From: Callipepla californica brunnescens
Lineage: Eukaryota; Chordata; Aves; Galliformes; Odontophoridae
NCBI GenBank assembly: GCA_023055505.1
Contig: JALIRH010000026.1
Coordinates: 8,757,591-8,821,590 of the forward strand
Direction of reading: 5' to 3'
Length of the DNA stretch: 64,000 nucleotides
The notes beneath the pieces were generated by a model. It saw only the letters and a list, made by a program, of their open reading frames with translations, was not told where the DNA came from and searched no databases. The position numbers and the translations under genes were made by a program. Shown here piece by piece: positions 1 through 11,368 of the stretch. How positions within the stretch are numbered: position 1 is the stretch's first letter; the number at the start of each line of letters is the position of its first letter.

Positions 1-1319
1 CTCAGATTGAAAGGCTTTGAAGTATAGCATGGTTTTCAAGCACAATAAAAAGGGGACAATCATAGCAGGTTGAAAAGATACTGGGACTACAGGACAGCAA
101 TGGAAGAAAGCATCAAGAAGTGTACAAAGGTAATTGATATGTTCCCTAGAGATGTTTCGTTGGCACGTGAAGATTAAAATTGATGAAACAGTGTGTGAAA
201 GGTACACTCTATTGGGTGCCAGTATGAAACACGTCTCATTGGGTATCTCTTGAAGAGATCCACTTAAAAGCTGGATTAAATGGAATCTGTGCTGCCCTGA
301 TAATGCAGGCCAGTAGTTAAAAAGTTATCTAGGTAATCCTGCAGTAGTACTGCATTAATGTTGCTTCAGAGTTTAAAGCTTCAGGCACTGATCCTGTTAA
401 CTGTGTGCTTTGTGTTTGTTAGGACAAACATTAGCAATTTGTTTATGTTACAGTTTGTCTAAGTTTAATCTAAGTGGAAATATACAGTTTGAAATAGGAA
501 ATCCATGAACAGTCTCAATTAGAAACTCAGAGGGTAGTATCTTATTTATTATATAGCTCTTGGGTGTATCCTTAAATCAGCAGAGCTAATGGCAAAGTCT
601 AACTGTGTTCAATAGGGCCAGGCTTTTAAGAGTTGTTTTTTTTTTTTTAGTTAAATTTGTGGCTTGTGTTTAGTGAAATGGATTTTTCCACATCTGTTTG
701 AGTTTGTATAGATATACAATATGTATTTTCAAACTGATGTATGTGAAGTGAGCATGACTTTTCCTTATAGCATGCTTTTAGTGGTGTTACAGGAATGTTT
801 TTTGATCCCTTCCATAAATCTGTTTCCTGGAGATCCCAGGTACCTCCCAGTTTTCCTGGAAAAAGTCTTGCATGTTGCAGTCCAATTACCGGACAGGCAA
901 ATTTATGTAAGCATTACTCCCACAGGAAGGTTGATGCTGCTTAATCCACCCACCGCAATCTACTGTCAGAAAATCAGTCCATCTGAACAGTTTATTTATT
1001 TTATCTTTAGGGACTAGATAATGTCTTTTTTTTTTTTCTTTTCCAAGTATTGATTCTTATCTTTCTATAGTCTCTGTATATTGTCTATTATTACAGAAAA
1101 CAATCTCCTTGAAGCAGGAGATTGTATTCACGTGTGCTGCAATCAGGCACAACAGTCTTTTTCTGGATACACTGCCAGAAGCAGTTTGGCTTTATCAGTT
1201 AAACCATCTTTTCAATCCAGTTTTTGTACTATGCAGTTTATTAAACCTGTGTGTGTTGCTGTTTAAATTTATTAAGAAGTAAATATGTTATACAGTCTGC
1301 ACCTAGAATGAACCTGAAC
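1..1319. other. AT-rich intronic sequence
   Basis: No recognised repeat or gene. A 98-codon ORF at 721-1017 (+) contains a splice-acceptor-like GTGTTACAG at about 785-793, but the peptide matches nothing I know. Confidence 0.5.
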
Positions 1320-1912
1320 TATGTAGGGTGCTTTGAAAGTAATGCTCCTGTTTTTTTTCTGTTGAAATTACATCAGCTTCAGTGAGCACAATGAGATTAC
1401 TTGATGTTACTGTAGAGGAAGTTCTCGACTGCGAACTACTCCTTTTCAGCATAGTCACCACCATTAGCTATGCATTTTCTCCAGCAATGAACTAGAGCCT
1501 ACCTGCCATACCTGTAAAAATCTGCTCCAGCAGAGGTGACCCACTGTTTCACAGCTGCTATGAAGGCGTCACTGCTAAGAAGATGTTCCTGCACACTCCA
1601 ACTTTTGCTGTGCCGACTGCCACTGTTTGGTCTTCAGAATTGTTCAGCAAGGGTCGATGAGTGTCAGTGGGTGCCATTTTTTCCCCGTGAAATAATTCCG
1701 TGACACACCTTTGCTTCATCTGCACTTCCATGTCAGACATCATTTGTCAGGCTGTCCCTCTGCTGCCCCTCTGTCACATAGCAACAAAATGTAAAGGGAC
1801 GTTGGTGGGAAGTTTCAGTCTCTACTGCCATACAATGATTTGCGCCTCTGATATCATGGGCCAGCATAACAAAACAGGAGACATGACTTTTGGAGCAGCC
1901 TCTATATATCAC
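1320..1912 (-). mobile_element. Galluhop-like mariner, internally deleted (copy 1)
   Basis: The ends form imperfect inverted repeats of about 30 bases: GCTTTGAAAGTAATGCTCCT on the left mirrors the right end, which reads GACTTTTGGAGCAGCC on the + strand. Read on the minus strand, 1743 to about 1605 encodes the start of a mariner transposase (MEVQMKQRCVTELFHGEKMA, helix-turn-helix region). About 1570 to 1440 encodes its C-terminus (AVKQWVTSAGADFYRYG, then after one in-frame stop ALVHCWRKCIANGGDYAEK). The catalytic DD(34)D core between them is gone, so the element is about 0.6 kb instead of the roughly 1.2 kb of a full mariner. The copy cannot make active transposase. The family name is from memory of the chicken consensus. 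Confidence 0.88.
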
Positions 1913-3672
1913 TGAAATGTCCAGGTTTCTCCTGGGGATCACTCTGTGGCTGGTACGTATATGTAGGGTGATTTGGGATCTTCCTCTGACCTTTGCCATG
2001 TGTCTTTAGTTAGCCACTTTTAAAATTAGATTTAAACATTTTGCTTTAAAAGAAAACAACAGTTGCCTTTTTTAAGGCCTTGTATTTCATAAAGGAAGTT
2101 GTTTATTACTCTTAGGTGAATATTGTGGTTAAAAATAAATCAGTTTTATTTTTTTTCACTGTGTGTCTGTACAAGATTGTATGAGGGAAATTAGAGTTAA
2201 AAGATTTAAGATGTTTTGGGCTACATGAACTATTATACCTTTAGAAAGGTTCTGGGGCTTGGTGCTTCACAGGTTAATTTTGGGCAAAAGTATCAATGTT
2301 TGGAAAATAAGCAAACCTGCATGAAGAAGCATAAGAGAATGGCTCTCCCAGGGCAGGGGAAACAAGTCATCTTCTTCTGTAATATTGAAGTTATCCACAC
2401 AGAAAAAGTAAAGCGTAAAGTATCAACATAAAATTGAAAGTAACAAACCCATTATGAACAAATAGTAGAAGAAATGGGAAAAAATATTAGAGTAATTGCA
2501 TGCAGAATAGAGTATATTCTGACATACCATATTAAAGACAGTGCCTTGCCTAAACTGGAAATGATAAATCACACACTATTGATGAAATAATATTAGATAT
2601 ACACTGAATATACTTGAAATGGCTAAAAAGTGGAGGATGCTTATACAGGCAGCCTGCTGCTTGAGATGAGGAAAGTTCAATGCTGTAATGGATTATGGAA
2701 ATAAAGTAATACAGGTAGCGTATCAGTAAAGAGGTGACAGTCTAATAATTATAAAGTTGTGGTCATTTTCTTTGCAAAGAGACAAGTTTGCCAAGTTATT
2801 CTACTTTGTTTCCTAAATATACTGGATCTTGAAGGGAGACAGTTGTGAGGATTTTGCTGTATCAACCAGGGTGTAACAAAGCATTACATTCATGCCCTCT
2901 TTTTTCTTTTAGCAGTGTGCATTAGTGCTATTGAGATTTTAGCTCTTGTGGAACAAATTTTCTAAGTATTTATTAATGAAAGTACTGAATAAATTTTTAA
3001 TGCAAAATTAGTATTCAGGCTGATTATTATTTCATCAAAATATTGTTTTTAGACACATTCATTTTCTCTTAAGTGGTCATGAAAATAATTGTTGCACACA
3101 CCTGCTTACTGAGCAGTCAGCTATTCTTCAGTCAATTTCATGCAGTGCAGAACTTCCTGATGACGCTGGAATCCAGTCCAAGTACTGACAGCACTTTTCT
3201 GAAATAAAAGAGATGGATCTTATTTTTCAGTCCTCTTAAAGAGCCAAATGAGGTTGATGATCAAAGTTAAACTCATGTCTGTTAGCTTATGGAAGGGTAT
3301 AGCTACGCGTGCTTGTAATAGTGCTTCAGGAAAACTGTGCATCTGTGTGGAATAGCTGCGTTCTTTTCTTTGCTACTGAGATTTATAACTGTGTGGGATA
3401 TGTATATATGTGGATAAACCCTGGCTGGCACACAATACAGTGTTCTAGAGTTCTCTGAATCACGCAGTATCTTGTGGGTTCATATTTAGTTAACACAACC
3501 TAAAAGACCCGTGTATCACCCTAACCTGCTGAAGTCTTATTTTATTTGTGCTTTTAGGCCATTCCGGGCAGGTTAATTTGCTGGTTCCAGTTGGCTTTGC
3601 TGAGGAATAAGCCCTGGAGGTTTTAGTTGCGCTGCAAGAAATTAAAGCTATAGTTTTGTTGTTGTGCTTGTC

Positions 3673-3674
<2 letters not shown>

Positions 3675-3704
<30 letters not shown>
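3675..3704. repeat. Poly-T tract (30 T)
   Basis: Uninterrupted run of about 30 T. No adjacent retroposon body was recognised. Confidence 0.95.
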
Positions 3705-3709
<5 letters not shown>

Positions 3710-4199
3710 TGAATAGATCTAAATAGTGAGAGACAGTACTCAACTGTAGACTGGAATAGAAACTTCCCGGTGCACTGAGGCCAAATAGAAATGTGAGTTG
3801 GTGGTTTGAAGGGAATTTGCCCAAACAACAAAGGAGTTCCATTACAGATGATTGTAGTGTTTTCTGTTGAAAAGGTATATGTAGCCTTTTGCATGTGTCA
3901 GTGAGGGCTACAAGCACTGACATATTGGAATTCAATGAAAAATTCTTAATAAATATATCACACAGAGAGGGAAATTGGGTCAGAAATAACTTCCCTGACT
4001 ATTTTCTTCTTTGGAATATCTGTCTCTTGAACTAAATATAAATAGGATGACATACCTACTTCATGTATTTTTCTGCTTCTTATCTAGAAATAACTTAAAT
4101 TTTTAAAATAAGGTAGGAATTTAGTGAGATAAATAAATCAGTGCACGATTAATACATTTTCATTGATGAGTCCTGGCTAGAGCTAGTAAGTTGAGTTAG

Positions 4200-4225
4200 T
4201 TTTTTTTTTTTTTTTTTTTTTTTTT
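4200..4225. repeat. Poly-T tract (26 T)
   Basis: Uninterrupted T run. No flanking repeat body recognised. Confidence 0.95.
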
Positions 4226-5324
4226 ATAAGACTATTCTTATTTGTTACTTCAGGAAAGCAGAGTAGAAAAAAAAAAGAATAGATTAAATCATGTGGAGCT
4301 ATTTCTTTCATGGGTACATACACAAGATTACTATATATTGATGAGATTCTATGTTACAGGTTATGACCTTAAAATGCAATAGAATTTCATTTCTGATATG
4401 AGGCCTGACTACTGACCTGCTTTTCTTCCAGATAACATTGTTTTTTTATTTCCTTACTGCTTATGCTGATAAAAATAACAACAAACCACCAATAAACTGA
4501 TACACTGAGTTTCATTCTTATTGCATTTTACAGAAATAAGCCAAGGCCAGCAGTGCAAATCATGTGAAAATGTATATTCGAAGATTGTCCTAGCCAGTTG
4601 GGACCAGCAAGTCATGGTGTCTGACCTCTTTCATAAATTAAGCATAAGAATTTCATTTAGGGACCCTTTCTCTAGCAATATTACAACTATGTATTCTTTT
4701 AACTTCAGTGAATTTGCTACTTCATCCTAAGTGGCTCAAATCACTTCCCTTATGTAATGGAACTTTATGTGAAACAGAGTTTATTTCAAGTATGAGGACC
4801 CTGGGACCTTATATGGGGTAGAATTTGGACTTTAAAGGATGTGTGGATTCTTAGCAAGATAATTAGCATTCTCTTGCTAGGAAGGAAAATGTTGGGAGAG
4901 TCTACAGATGACTACTAGTAGTGTCAGTAGGGGGTCAGAATTTTTTAAGTGCTTTCAAGTAAAAATCCCAGTTAGAGAAGTATCTTACATGTTAAATCTA
5001 GAACAAATTATCCTAAATCTTATTACTGCTTATCATCTAGTTGTCTTAAAGAACAGAATGTACGTTACCTAATGAGTTTAAAAACTTTCAAAAGCCTACT
5101 TATCATTTCATTTAGACTGCTTTGGGAATCTTGAGGATCACAGGTGGTCAGGGACTATGTTTTGTGTGCTTTGATTTGGGAAAGTGTTTTTCAATTTGAT
5201 TTTAGTGAGTCTTACTTAAGAGGGTACCCTCTTGCCTCTCACATAACTTTTTACCATTTCGTGGGCCGTTTTTCAGATTTTCTTGGACTTTAACTAGATT
5301 ACCAGGGAAAATAGTTAGGGATAG

Positions 5325-5344
5325 TATTATTATTATTATTATTT
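5325..5344. repeat. (TAT)n trinucleotide repeat
   Basis: About 6.5 perfect units of TAT/ATT. Confidence 0.9.
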
Positions 5345-5909
5345 CAAATACTGTGAGTAGCACAATCTTAAGATATGAGGCATAATTATTATAATTATTT
5401 TTGGAGTGGTGCCCAGTACATTTAGCACCTGTTTTCCTGCTGTTGTGCATTCTTCCTGTCTCACGTTTGCCTTCCTTTACTCATTTTCCATCTGTGCCAA
5501 AGCTAAGGCTACAGAACATGCTTCTGTTATTCTGTGGCTGAATGATTGCTGTCGATTGACAGTGGTTCTTTGTATTTGTATCTGAAATGGACCATCTAAT
5601 CTAATCTTGGGGTTGTTGTGAACGATAGGCTTGTATGAAACTTCTGTTATTTAATTTTCAGCATGCGTTTCTGCTGCATGTATAATTAGCATATAGTAAT
5701 ATGTTTGTGACATTAAGACTACCGTAATATTTCAAGTCTACGGGTAAGAGAGAGATTCTGAATGTATTTCTGGTTTTACTTATGCCAGAAAGATAGGAGC
5801 AGAGTTTCTCATTTTCTACAAGAATTGCTGTGGCTGACATACATTAGATGTGTTTCAACAAGATGAATTAAAAAATAAAAAATGTGGCTTTATGTTTGGT
5901 TTTGAGTGA

Positions 5910-6408
5910 GTGTGTCCAGCTGTGTCCAGTTCTGGGCTCCCCGATACAGAAAAGACAGGGATCTCATTTAAAGAGTCCGGTGGAGGGCTACAAAGATGAT
6001 AAAGGGTGTGGAGCATCTGTGTAATGAGGAAAGGCTGAGAGGCTGAGGTATGTTCAGTCTTGAAAAAGAAGGCTCAGGGGGGATCTGATCCATGTCTTTA
6101 AGAATCTAAGGAGTGGGAGGCAGGGGAACAATGCAGGACTCTTCTCAGCAGTGTGTGGTGGTAGGACAAGGGGAAAAGGCCCCAAATTGAAGCATAGGAA
6201 GTTCCTCACAAGTGTGTGTGTGTGAACTTCTTCAAAGTGCAGTGATGGAGCACTGGCACAGTCTGCACAGAGAAGTGGTGGAGTCTCCTTCTCTGGAGAC
6301 GTTCAAGACCCACCTGGACTCCTACCTGTGCAACCTGGGCTAGGGAGCTGCTTGGGCAGGGGGTTGGACTCGATGATCTCTGGAGGTCTCTTACAACTAT
6401 GATTCTGT
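5910..6408 (+). mobile_element. CR1 LINE, 5'-truncated 3' end
   Basis: The sequence follows the avian CR1 consensus from GTGTCCAGTTCTGGGCTCC through GATGATAAAGGG and GAGGAAAGGCTGAGAGGCTG to the terminal GGTTGGACTCGATGATCTC and GATTCTGT. The 5' truncation is typical of CR1. The 3' end stops in the ATTCTGT motif instead of a poly-A tail. It carries no intact reading frame and contains a short GTGTGTGTG expansion near 6211. Confidence 0.95.
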
Positions 6409-6546
6409 CGTTTGGCCTCTGGTGATGGTAGCACAATATCTGCTCAAGTTTTGAACTTTTTCTCTATGAAGCGATAGTTTGGACCCTGAGGACGTTAAAA
6501 GCCTATAATATTAACTTATCATAGATGATTAAATTAATAAATGTCC

Positions 6547-6568
6547 AAAAAAAAAAAAAAAAAAAAAA
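6547..6568. repeat. Poly-A tract (22 A)
   Basis: Preceded by AATAAATGTCC. The AATAAA lies only about 5 bases from the A run, too close for a normal processed transcript end, so a simple A tract is more likely than a retroposed mRNA. Confidence 0.9.
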
Positions 6569-7458
6569 GCTGAAGAAGACTCCTTTCTATATGTCTTCCA
6601 AACCAAACACTTTGTAGCGCAGACACTCTCCCTCCTGTATCAGTGGCTGAATTTTTGAAACATTTCTTTAATTCTCCTGGCTTTCAAAAAGCTGCCACAA
6701 GCTGGAAATTTCTGTGCTGATAGATGTCTTGAAAATAAGGGAATTAGCAAGATATGTGCAGGTATGCTTCCGTTCAAATGTGGAAATATTTTTGCTCTAT
6801 GTGATCAATGATTAGTATTTCAGAGTCAGTATGGATTTTAAGCTTCCAGCTCCAATTGAAAAGAGCAGGACAAATCAGGTTGCAGAGTTCTGAAGGACCA
6901 GAGACTGTAAATTGTACGTCTTGTTAGTCAATTTGGACTTGCTGTTGTCAATCAGTATGTTAACTTATTTTATCCTGTTCCTCATCTTATCATTTTTTGT
7001 GATTTTTTTTTTGTGAATTTGTGAGATTACTATTTTTATGCCTTTTGCTGTTTTCCAGTATGCTGTATCTCCTTATTCCTATTTTCTAGTTTATATTTGT
7101 GACAAATAATACGGGTAAATTCATGTATTGCAAATGCAAAGGTTTAAAAAGACATTTTTATATTTATGTTCTTTATCAGAAATGATTCCTAGGTAACCTG
7201 TACTTTCCTTGACAGATATTAAATTATGTATTTGGATATGATTATGTTAAGAAGATAACTATTGGTCTCATGTGCAAACCAACATTCACTTAAAATACTT
7301 GTATTTACTTTTGTGGCTTTTTCATGGATGACTGGAATATGCAACAAAGCGTTCATCCATTTGAGTATCCTTTATTCCCTTCGGGCTTAAAAATTCTTTT
7401 TTGCTGTTCCTCTGTGGTATGTGTGCAACGTCTATACTTTTGTTGATTCAGCAGGTTG

Positions 7459-7478
7459 TTTTTTTTTTTTTTTTTTTT
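7459..7478. repeat. Poly-T tract (20 T)
   Basis: Uninterrupted T run about 190 bases upstream of the orphan exon-like ORF. Confidence 0.9.
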
Positions 7479-7669
7479 AACCTGTGTGGTTGCACGTACA
7501 TAAATATGTATTTGTATTATCAGGTTGTCGTTTCTAGAAAGATACCAGTATATACTGCCACACAGTTTATAAAAGGGATAAATGGGCGACCTGTCGCCTG
7601 TCACCTTTGTAAGGTATGGTTCTGCCAGTAGCCATTTATTTTTGAGTCATTTTTGGCTTATGGAGACAG

Positions 7670-7967
7670 GTGAGCTGGGAAATGTCGAGACACTGATCAC
7701 AAGGTGTTATAGAGTAGTTTCATTCACAACCAGTAATTATATTTACCAGAAGAACATTTTTATTGTGTGGCCTTTTACTATTGAAAGGTCTGACAATAGA
7801 GCATTGTTTGAACATAGACTGCGTGTGACAAATCAACAAGTCTACATCCGATTTCAGCAAGCTCATGTAGTCCAGTGGGATTATTTTGATTTTGCTTTTG
7901 AAAGGACTATGTATTTAACAAATGCCAATGAAAATCTCAAAGTATGTATGGAATATGAATTGGAAAG
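7670..7967 (+). CDS. Unidentified exon-like open reading frame
   Basis: This 298-base segment could be an exon. It is preceded by a T-rich stretch ending in GGAGACAG and followed by a near-consensus donor, GAAAG|GTAAGG, whose TAA ends the reading frame. The open frame runs back to 7582 and stays open for 129 codons to the donor. The predicted peptide is rich in aromatic and beta-prone residues (for example NIFIVWPFTIERSD and QQVYIRFQQAHVVQWDYFDF), with no signal peptide, membrane segment or motif I recognise. It does not resemble CCSER proteins. Its 3' phase (two bases of a split codon) would be compatible with the CCSER exon at 44314, but that has a one-in-three chance of happening by accident. 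An ORF this long can also arise by chance in 64 kb. It could be a genuine orphan exon, a relic of a lost gene, or chance. Confidence 0.3.
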
Positions 7968-10900
7968 GTAAGGGATTACATTGGGTAACACAGATTTGAA
8001 TTCTGCTGCTATTGCTACTGTTTACTTATCAGCAATGAGAGCTTTTCCTACTGAGAGCTAAAGCATCGTTAGTCTAGAAAACAAACTGTAACAATAATCT
8101 CAATGTGTTACTGTTTTTTTTTTTGTTTGTTTGTTTTTTTAAGGAGAGATAAGGCATTTTATTTTGGGATTTCATGATAACTATTGTGTAGTTTTCCTTT
8201 CTGTTTTTTTTTTTTTATTTATTTGCTTGTCATGTTTGTTGTAAATTAAGTGATAAATAATACTGAATTTTGTGTGTTTGAAGCCACTCTTCAATACATT
8301 TTTCTTCTGTTAATAATATTGCTAATATCAACTCACTGACCTTGTATTCTTGACAGAGACAGTGCTACAGTGTAAAATTTTGTTTCAGAAATGGGTCACA
8401 CTTAATTGTAGTATACTGAGCAGCTTCTGTAGAGCTTCAAAGGGGCTTAGGTCAGTTTATAGGTATCTAAACGTAATCACATAGGAGTTGAGTATTATTT
8501 TGTAAATGAAAATAGTAATATAGAGATACTATAATTGTTTTTCCCCAAATCATTCAGCAAGTAAGTTCCTGAAGGAAAATCTATTTGAGAGTCCTAATGA
8601 TGTGTAGAGTGTAATACTCTGAGAGGAAATGCTACTCGAATTTATCATTTACTGTTTCTAGAAGACAAAGCACATGGTTTCAGAAGAGTAGGAGGGGAAT
8701 AAAATCAGTTAAATAAGATTATTCAGATAGTTTGTGTGTGCTTTAAAGTATACACTATAGGAAGTAATGATGGGTGTTAAAATCCTGTTACTTGCTGGAA
8801 ACAACTCTTTTACAAGCACAGTGTTTTCTGAATGTGTTTGAAAATCACTTTTGGAATGTGACAACTCATTTAGTAGATGTCAGCTTAAAGGTTCATAAAG
8901 CTTGGCATATAAAATTCAGCTTGGAATGGAAAATCTAGAACAGCTTTTTTGGCAGATGCTCCCAGCAACATCACAGGAATGTTCCACGCTATAGGTGATG
9001 GGATTTTAACACAGTTGTCTTAGTGCTAGATTAACTTGTAGATACTATCACCTAGTCATTTGGCATTAGGGCAAGTTAAAAAAGAGGAGTTAGGTTCACG
9101 TGAACAAGCGTACTAATTTTGACAGAAGTTAAGGAGCTAAGTTAGAGCAGATACAATATGAACTTATGCATCAGTGCTCTAGGCAGTTTTCTTGACAGGG
9201 ACATGGCGTTTTTCTGTTTTTTGTATATCTCTTTTTTTCTTTTAGTAATGTGAGAGCTTTGAGAAAAAACTGTGCTAAATAGCAAATCAGTGGTAATCTT
9301 CGGACAGAGAAGAATTGTTTTTATGGTTATTCTCATGGAATGCTTCCACCATTAGTGGAAACTGAAGGCAAAGGTTCCTTAGTGAATTCGTTTTTTTATA
9401 TACACCTTTAGAAATATTATGAATACTGAAAATACTGGCTTACTTCTGTTTTTTGATGTGTGTTATTAAGCACTTAAACTTTTCTGTATCCTTTCCCACT
9501 GATTTCTGGCTTTGTTAACTGTTGATGTCATGATAACACTGAGACAAATAGTGTATTATCTGTGGTATCACATAATAGAATTGACCTACTGGGAGCTTTT
9601 TTTTTTTTGCCTAGAATGTAACTTCCTGAATTTGGAGACTGACTTGTTAGTTTTTCAATGCTCCTGCAAAGTAGAACAAGTGACAGTAGTAGGAAAGGTT
9701 GTGAAAATTAGCTTTTATAATTTCTTTCTATAGCATGTTGTACATGTGCTCCTTATCAGAGATTACAGCATAGCTGGGCTGGCATGAAACAAACACATGA
9801 GATAAAAATAAGGCATCTGAGGAGTTTGCAATGTGGGATATCTTCTGTGGCTGCAGCTCAGGCTGGAATAGCTGCAGACCACTCAGTTCTGAGATTTATT
9901 CCTGTCTTGCCACCACACCTACAGTCTCATGCAATCGGGAAGGAATAAATCTCCCGGATTAGTTCTATCTGGTATTGACTGCACGGTCCATTTTCTCTTA
10001 TACACTGACTCCTCCAGTTCCTTCTGTTAAAGACACCTCCCCAGATATATATATATATATTTTCTCCTGCAACCAGTGCTAAGCTCTATATGGTGCTGTA
10101 TTTACTTAATTTAAAACCTGGCATATGTACCCATAACCAAGATTTCTCTTGATGTACAGTAAATTCTCATTAAAATCTTTGTGTTGGTTGTACAGTGACA
10201 CTGTGATATGTAAATGACATGTTGCTTCTAAGATGGTTTTTCACCACGTTATCAAAGGAATTGACCTATTCTAAATTGACCTCTGGAAATGCTGATAAGA
10301 TGCTTTTTCTTCAGGCTTTGAACTGTGATGCCTGTGAGTGTTTGCATAGTATTTGGTAAACTATTTGGAAAAAAACTACATACTCTTGCAAATCTGCCAC
10401 TAATATTTTTCACAGTTTAAGAATATGTATCTCTTGTATTTAGCTATGTTCTGTTCTATGGAGTCCTGCAGAACATAGAAGAGAACTATTGCAATCCACC
10501 CACAAATGTGAATTATTTTCTGGCAAGAGAGGAGAAATGTATGGGAGGAAATTCACTCTGCTAATCTCTTTGAAACATTGAATCAGTTTAGGTACCTGAA
10601 TACTTCTACAAAATGTAAACAGGGCTTTGAGGCACTTCCATCGTTCACAAAATCTTTGTTTAATTTGTGGTGGATAAGTTGTTGCCTTTAGCCATGCTCA
10701 AAGCCAGTTAATTTTTACTGGAATTGCTCTACATCTGGCTTGTTTTCTCATTTCCCTAGGAATTTGCAGAATAGTCATTAACCTGACTTCCTCACCCGTG
10801 GAACCAGATGTTAGGAAGTTACTAGATGTAGTAGATTCTTTTAAAGAGAAACTGAGAAAATATAAAGGGAAAGTTAGCTTTTGTTGTCTCTTTCTTGCTA
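7968..10900. other. AT-rich intronic sequence
   Basis: Short T runs (near 8114, 8204, 9600) and an AT repeat. A slightly more GC-rich block at about 9830-10040 could not be assigned. Confidence 0.5.
10044..10060. repeat. (AT)n dinucleotide repeat
   Basis: About eight AT units. Confidence 0.9.
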
Positions 10901-11368
10901 TGTAAATTGCTCCAAAAAGTAATGCTAACGTAATGATAACAGGTATAAAGTGCTCAATAGCACTATTTGAGAGACCAAATTCTCAGTTACAAAATGCTGT
11001 TTTTCAACGCGGTCAGCACAATTAGCTTTGAATTTTTGGGAGCAATGAACAGGAACCTGCATGCCGTGGTCCTAAAAGTGTGCACCAGCACAGAGGTGAC
11101 CCAGCAAGCATTGATAAATGTCAGTAGGTGCCATTTTTTCCACATAAAAGAATTCAATTCCATACCTTTGCTTCATGCGCGCTTCCATGCCAGATGCCAA
11201 TTTGTCAGAATTTTCTTCTATTGCCATTTGTCAAATGGCAACGAAATGTAATGGAATATTGGTGGGAAGTTTCAGCCTCTACTGCCGTACCACCAACAGC
11301 CACCTTTGGCGTTATGGGCCAACATAATAAAACAGGAGGCATTACTTCTGGAGCAGCCCTCACATGAT
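10901..11368 (-). mobile_element. Galluhop-like mariner, internally deleted (copy 2)
   Basis: The left end reads TTGCTCCAAAAAGTAATGCT, and the right end carries GGAGGCATTACTTCTGGAGC, its inverted counterpart. On the minus strand the right part encodes a transposase N-terminus (EARMKQR, then EKMAPTDI) and the left part retains a corrupted C-terminus (VHCSQKFKAN), equivalent to copy 1. The catalytic middle is missing and the left half is more decayed. At about 470 bases it is the shortest of the three copies. Confidence 0.82.

Larger units (their letters stand above)
1913..5909. other. AT-rich intronic sequence with simple repeats
   Basis: Apart from two long T tracts and a TAT repeat I see no gene or mobile element. 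Confidence 0.5.

Noticed and set aside
721..1017. 98-codon ORF with an acceptor-like GTGTTACAG and a following AG|GTACCT
   Set aside because: No recognisable peptide family, and ORFs of this length are expected many times by chance in 64 kb of six frames.
3648..3935. Minus-strand ORFs around the poly-T tract with a poly-lysine stretch
   Set aside because: The lysine run is the translated 30-T tract; there is no sign of a gene.
6409..6568. AATAAA followed by A22, as at the end of a processed pseudogene
   Set aside because: The AATAAA is only about 5 bases from the A run, and the preceding sequence encodes nothing recognisable.
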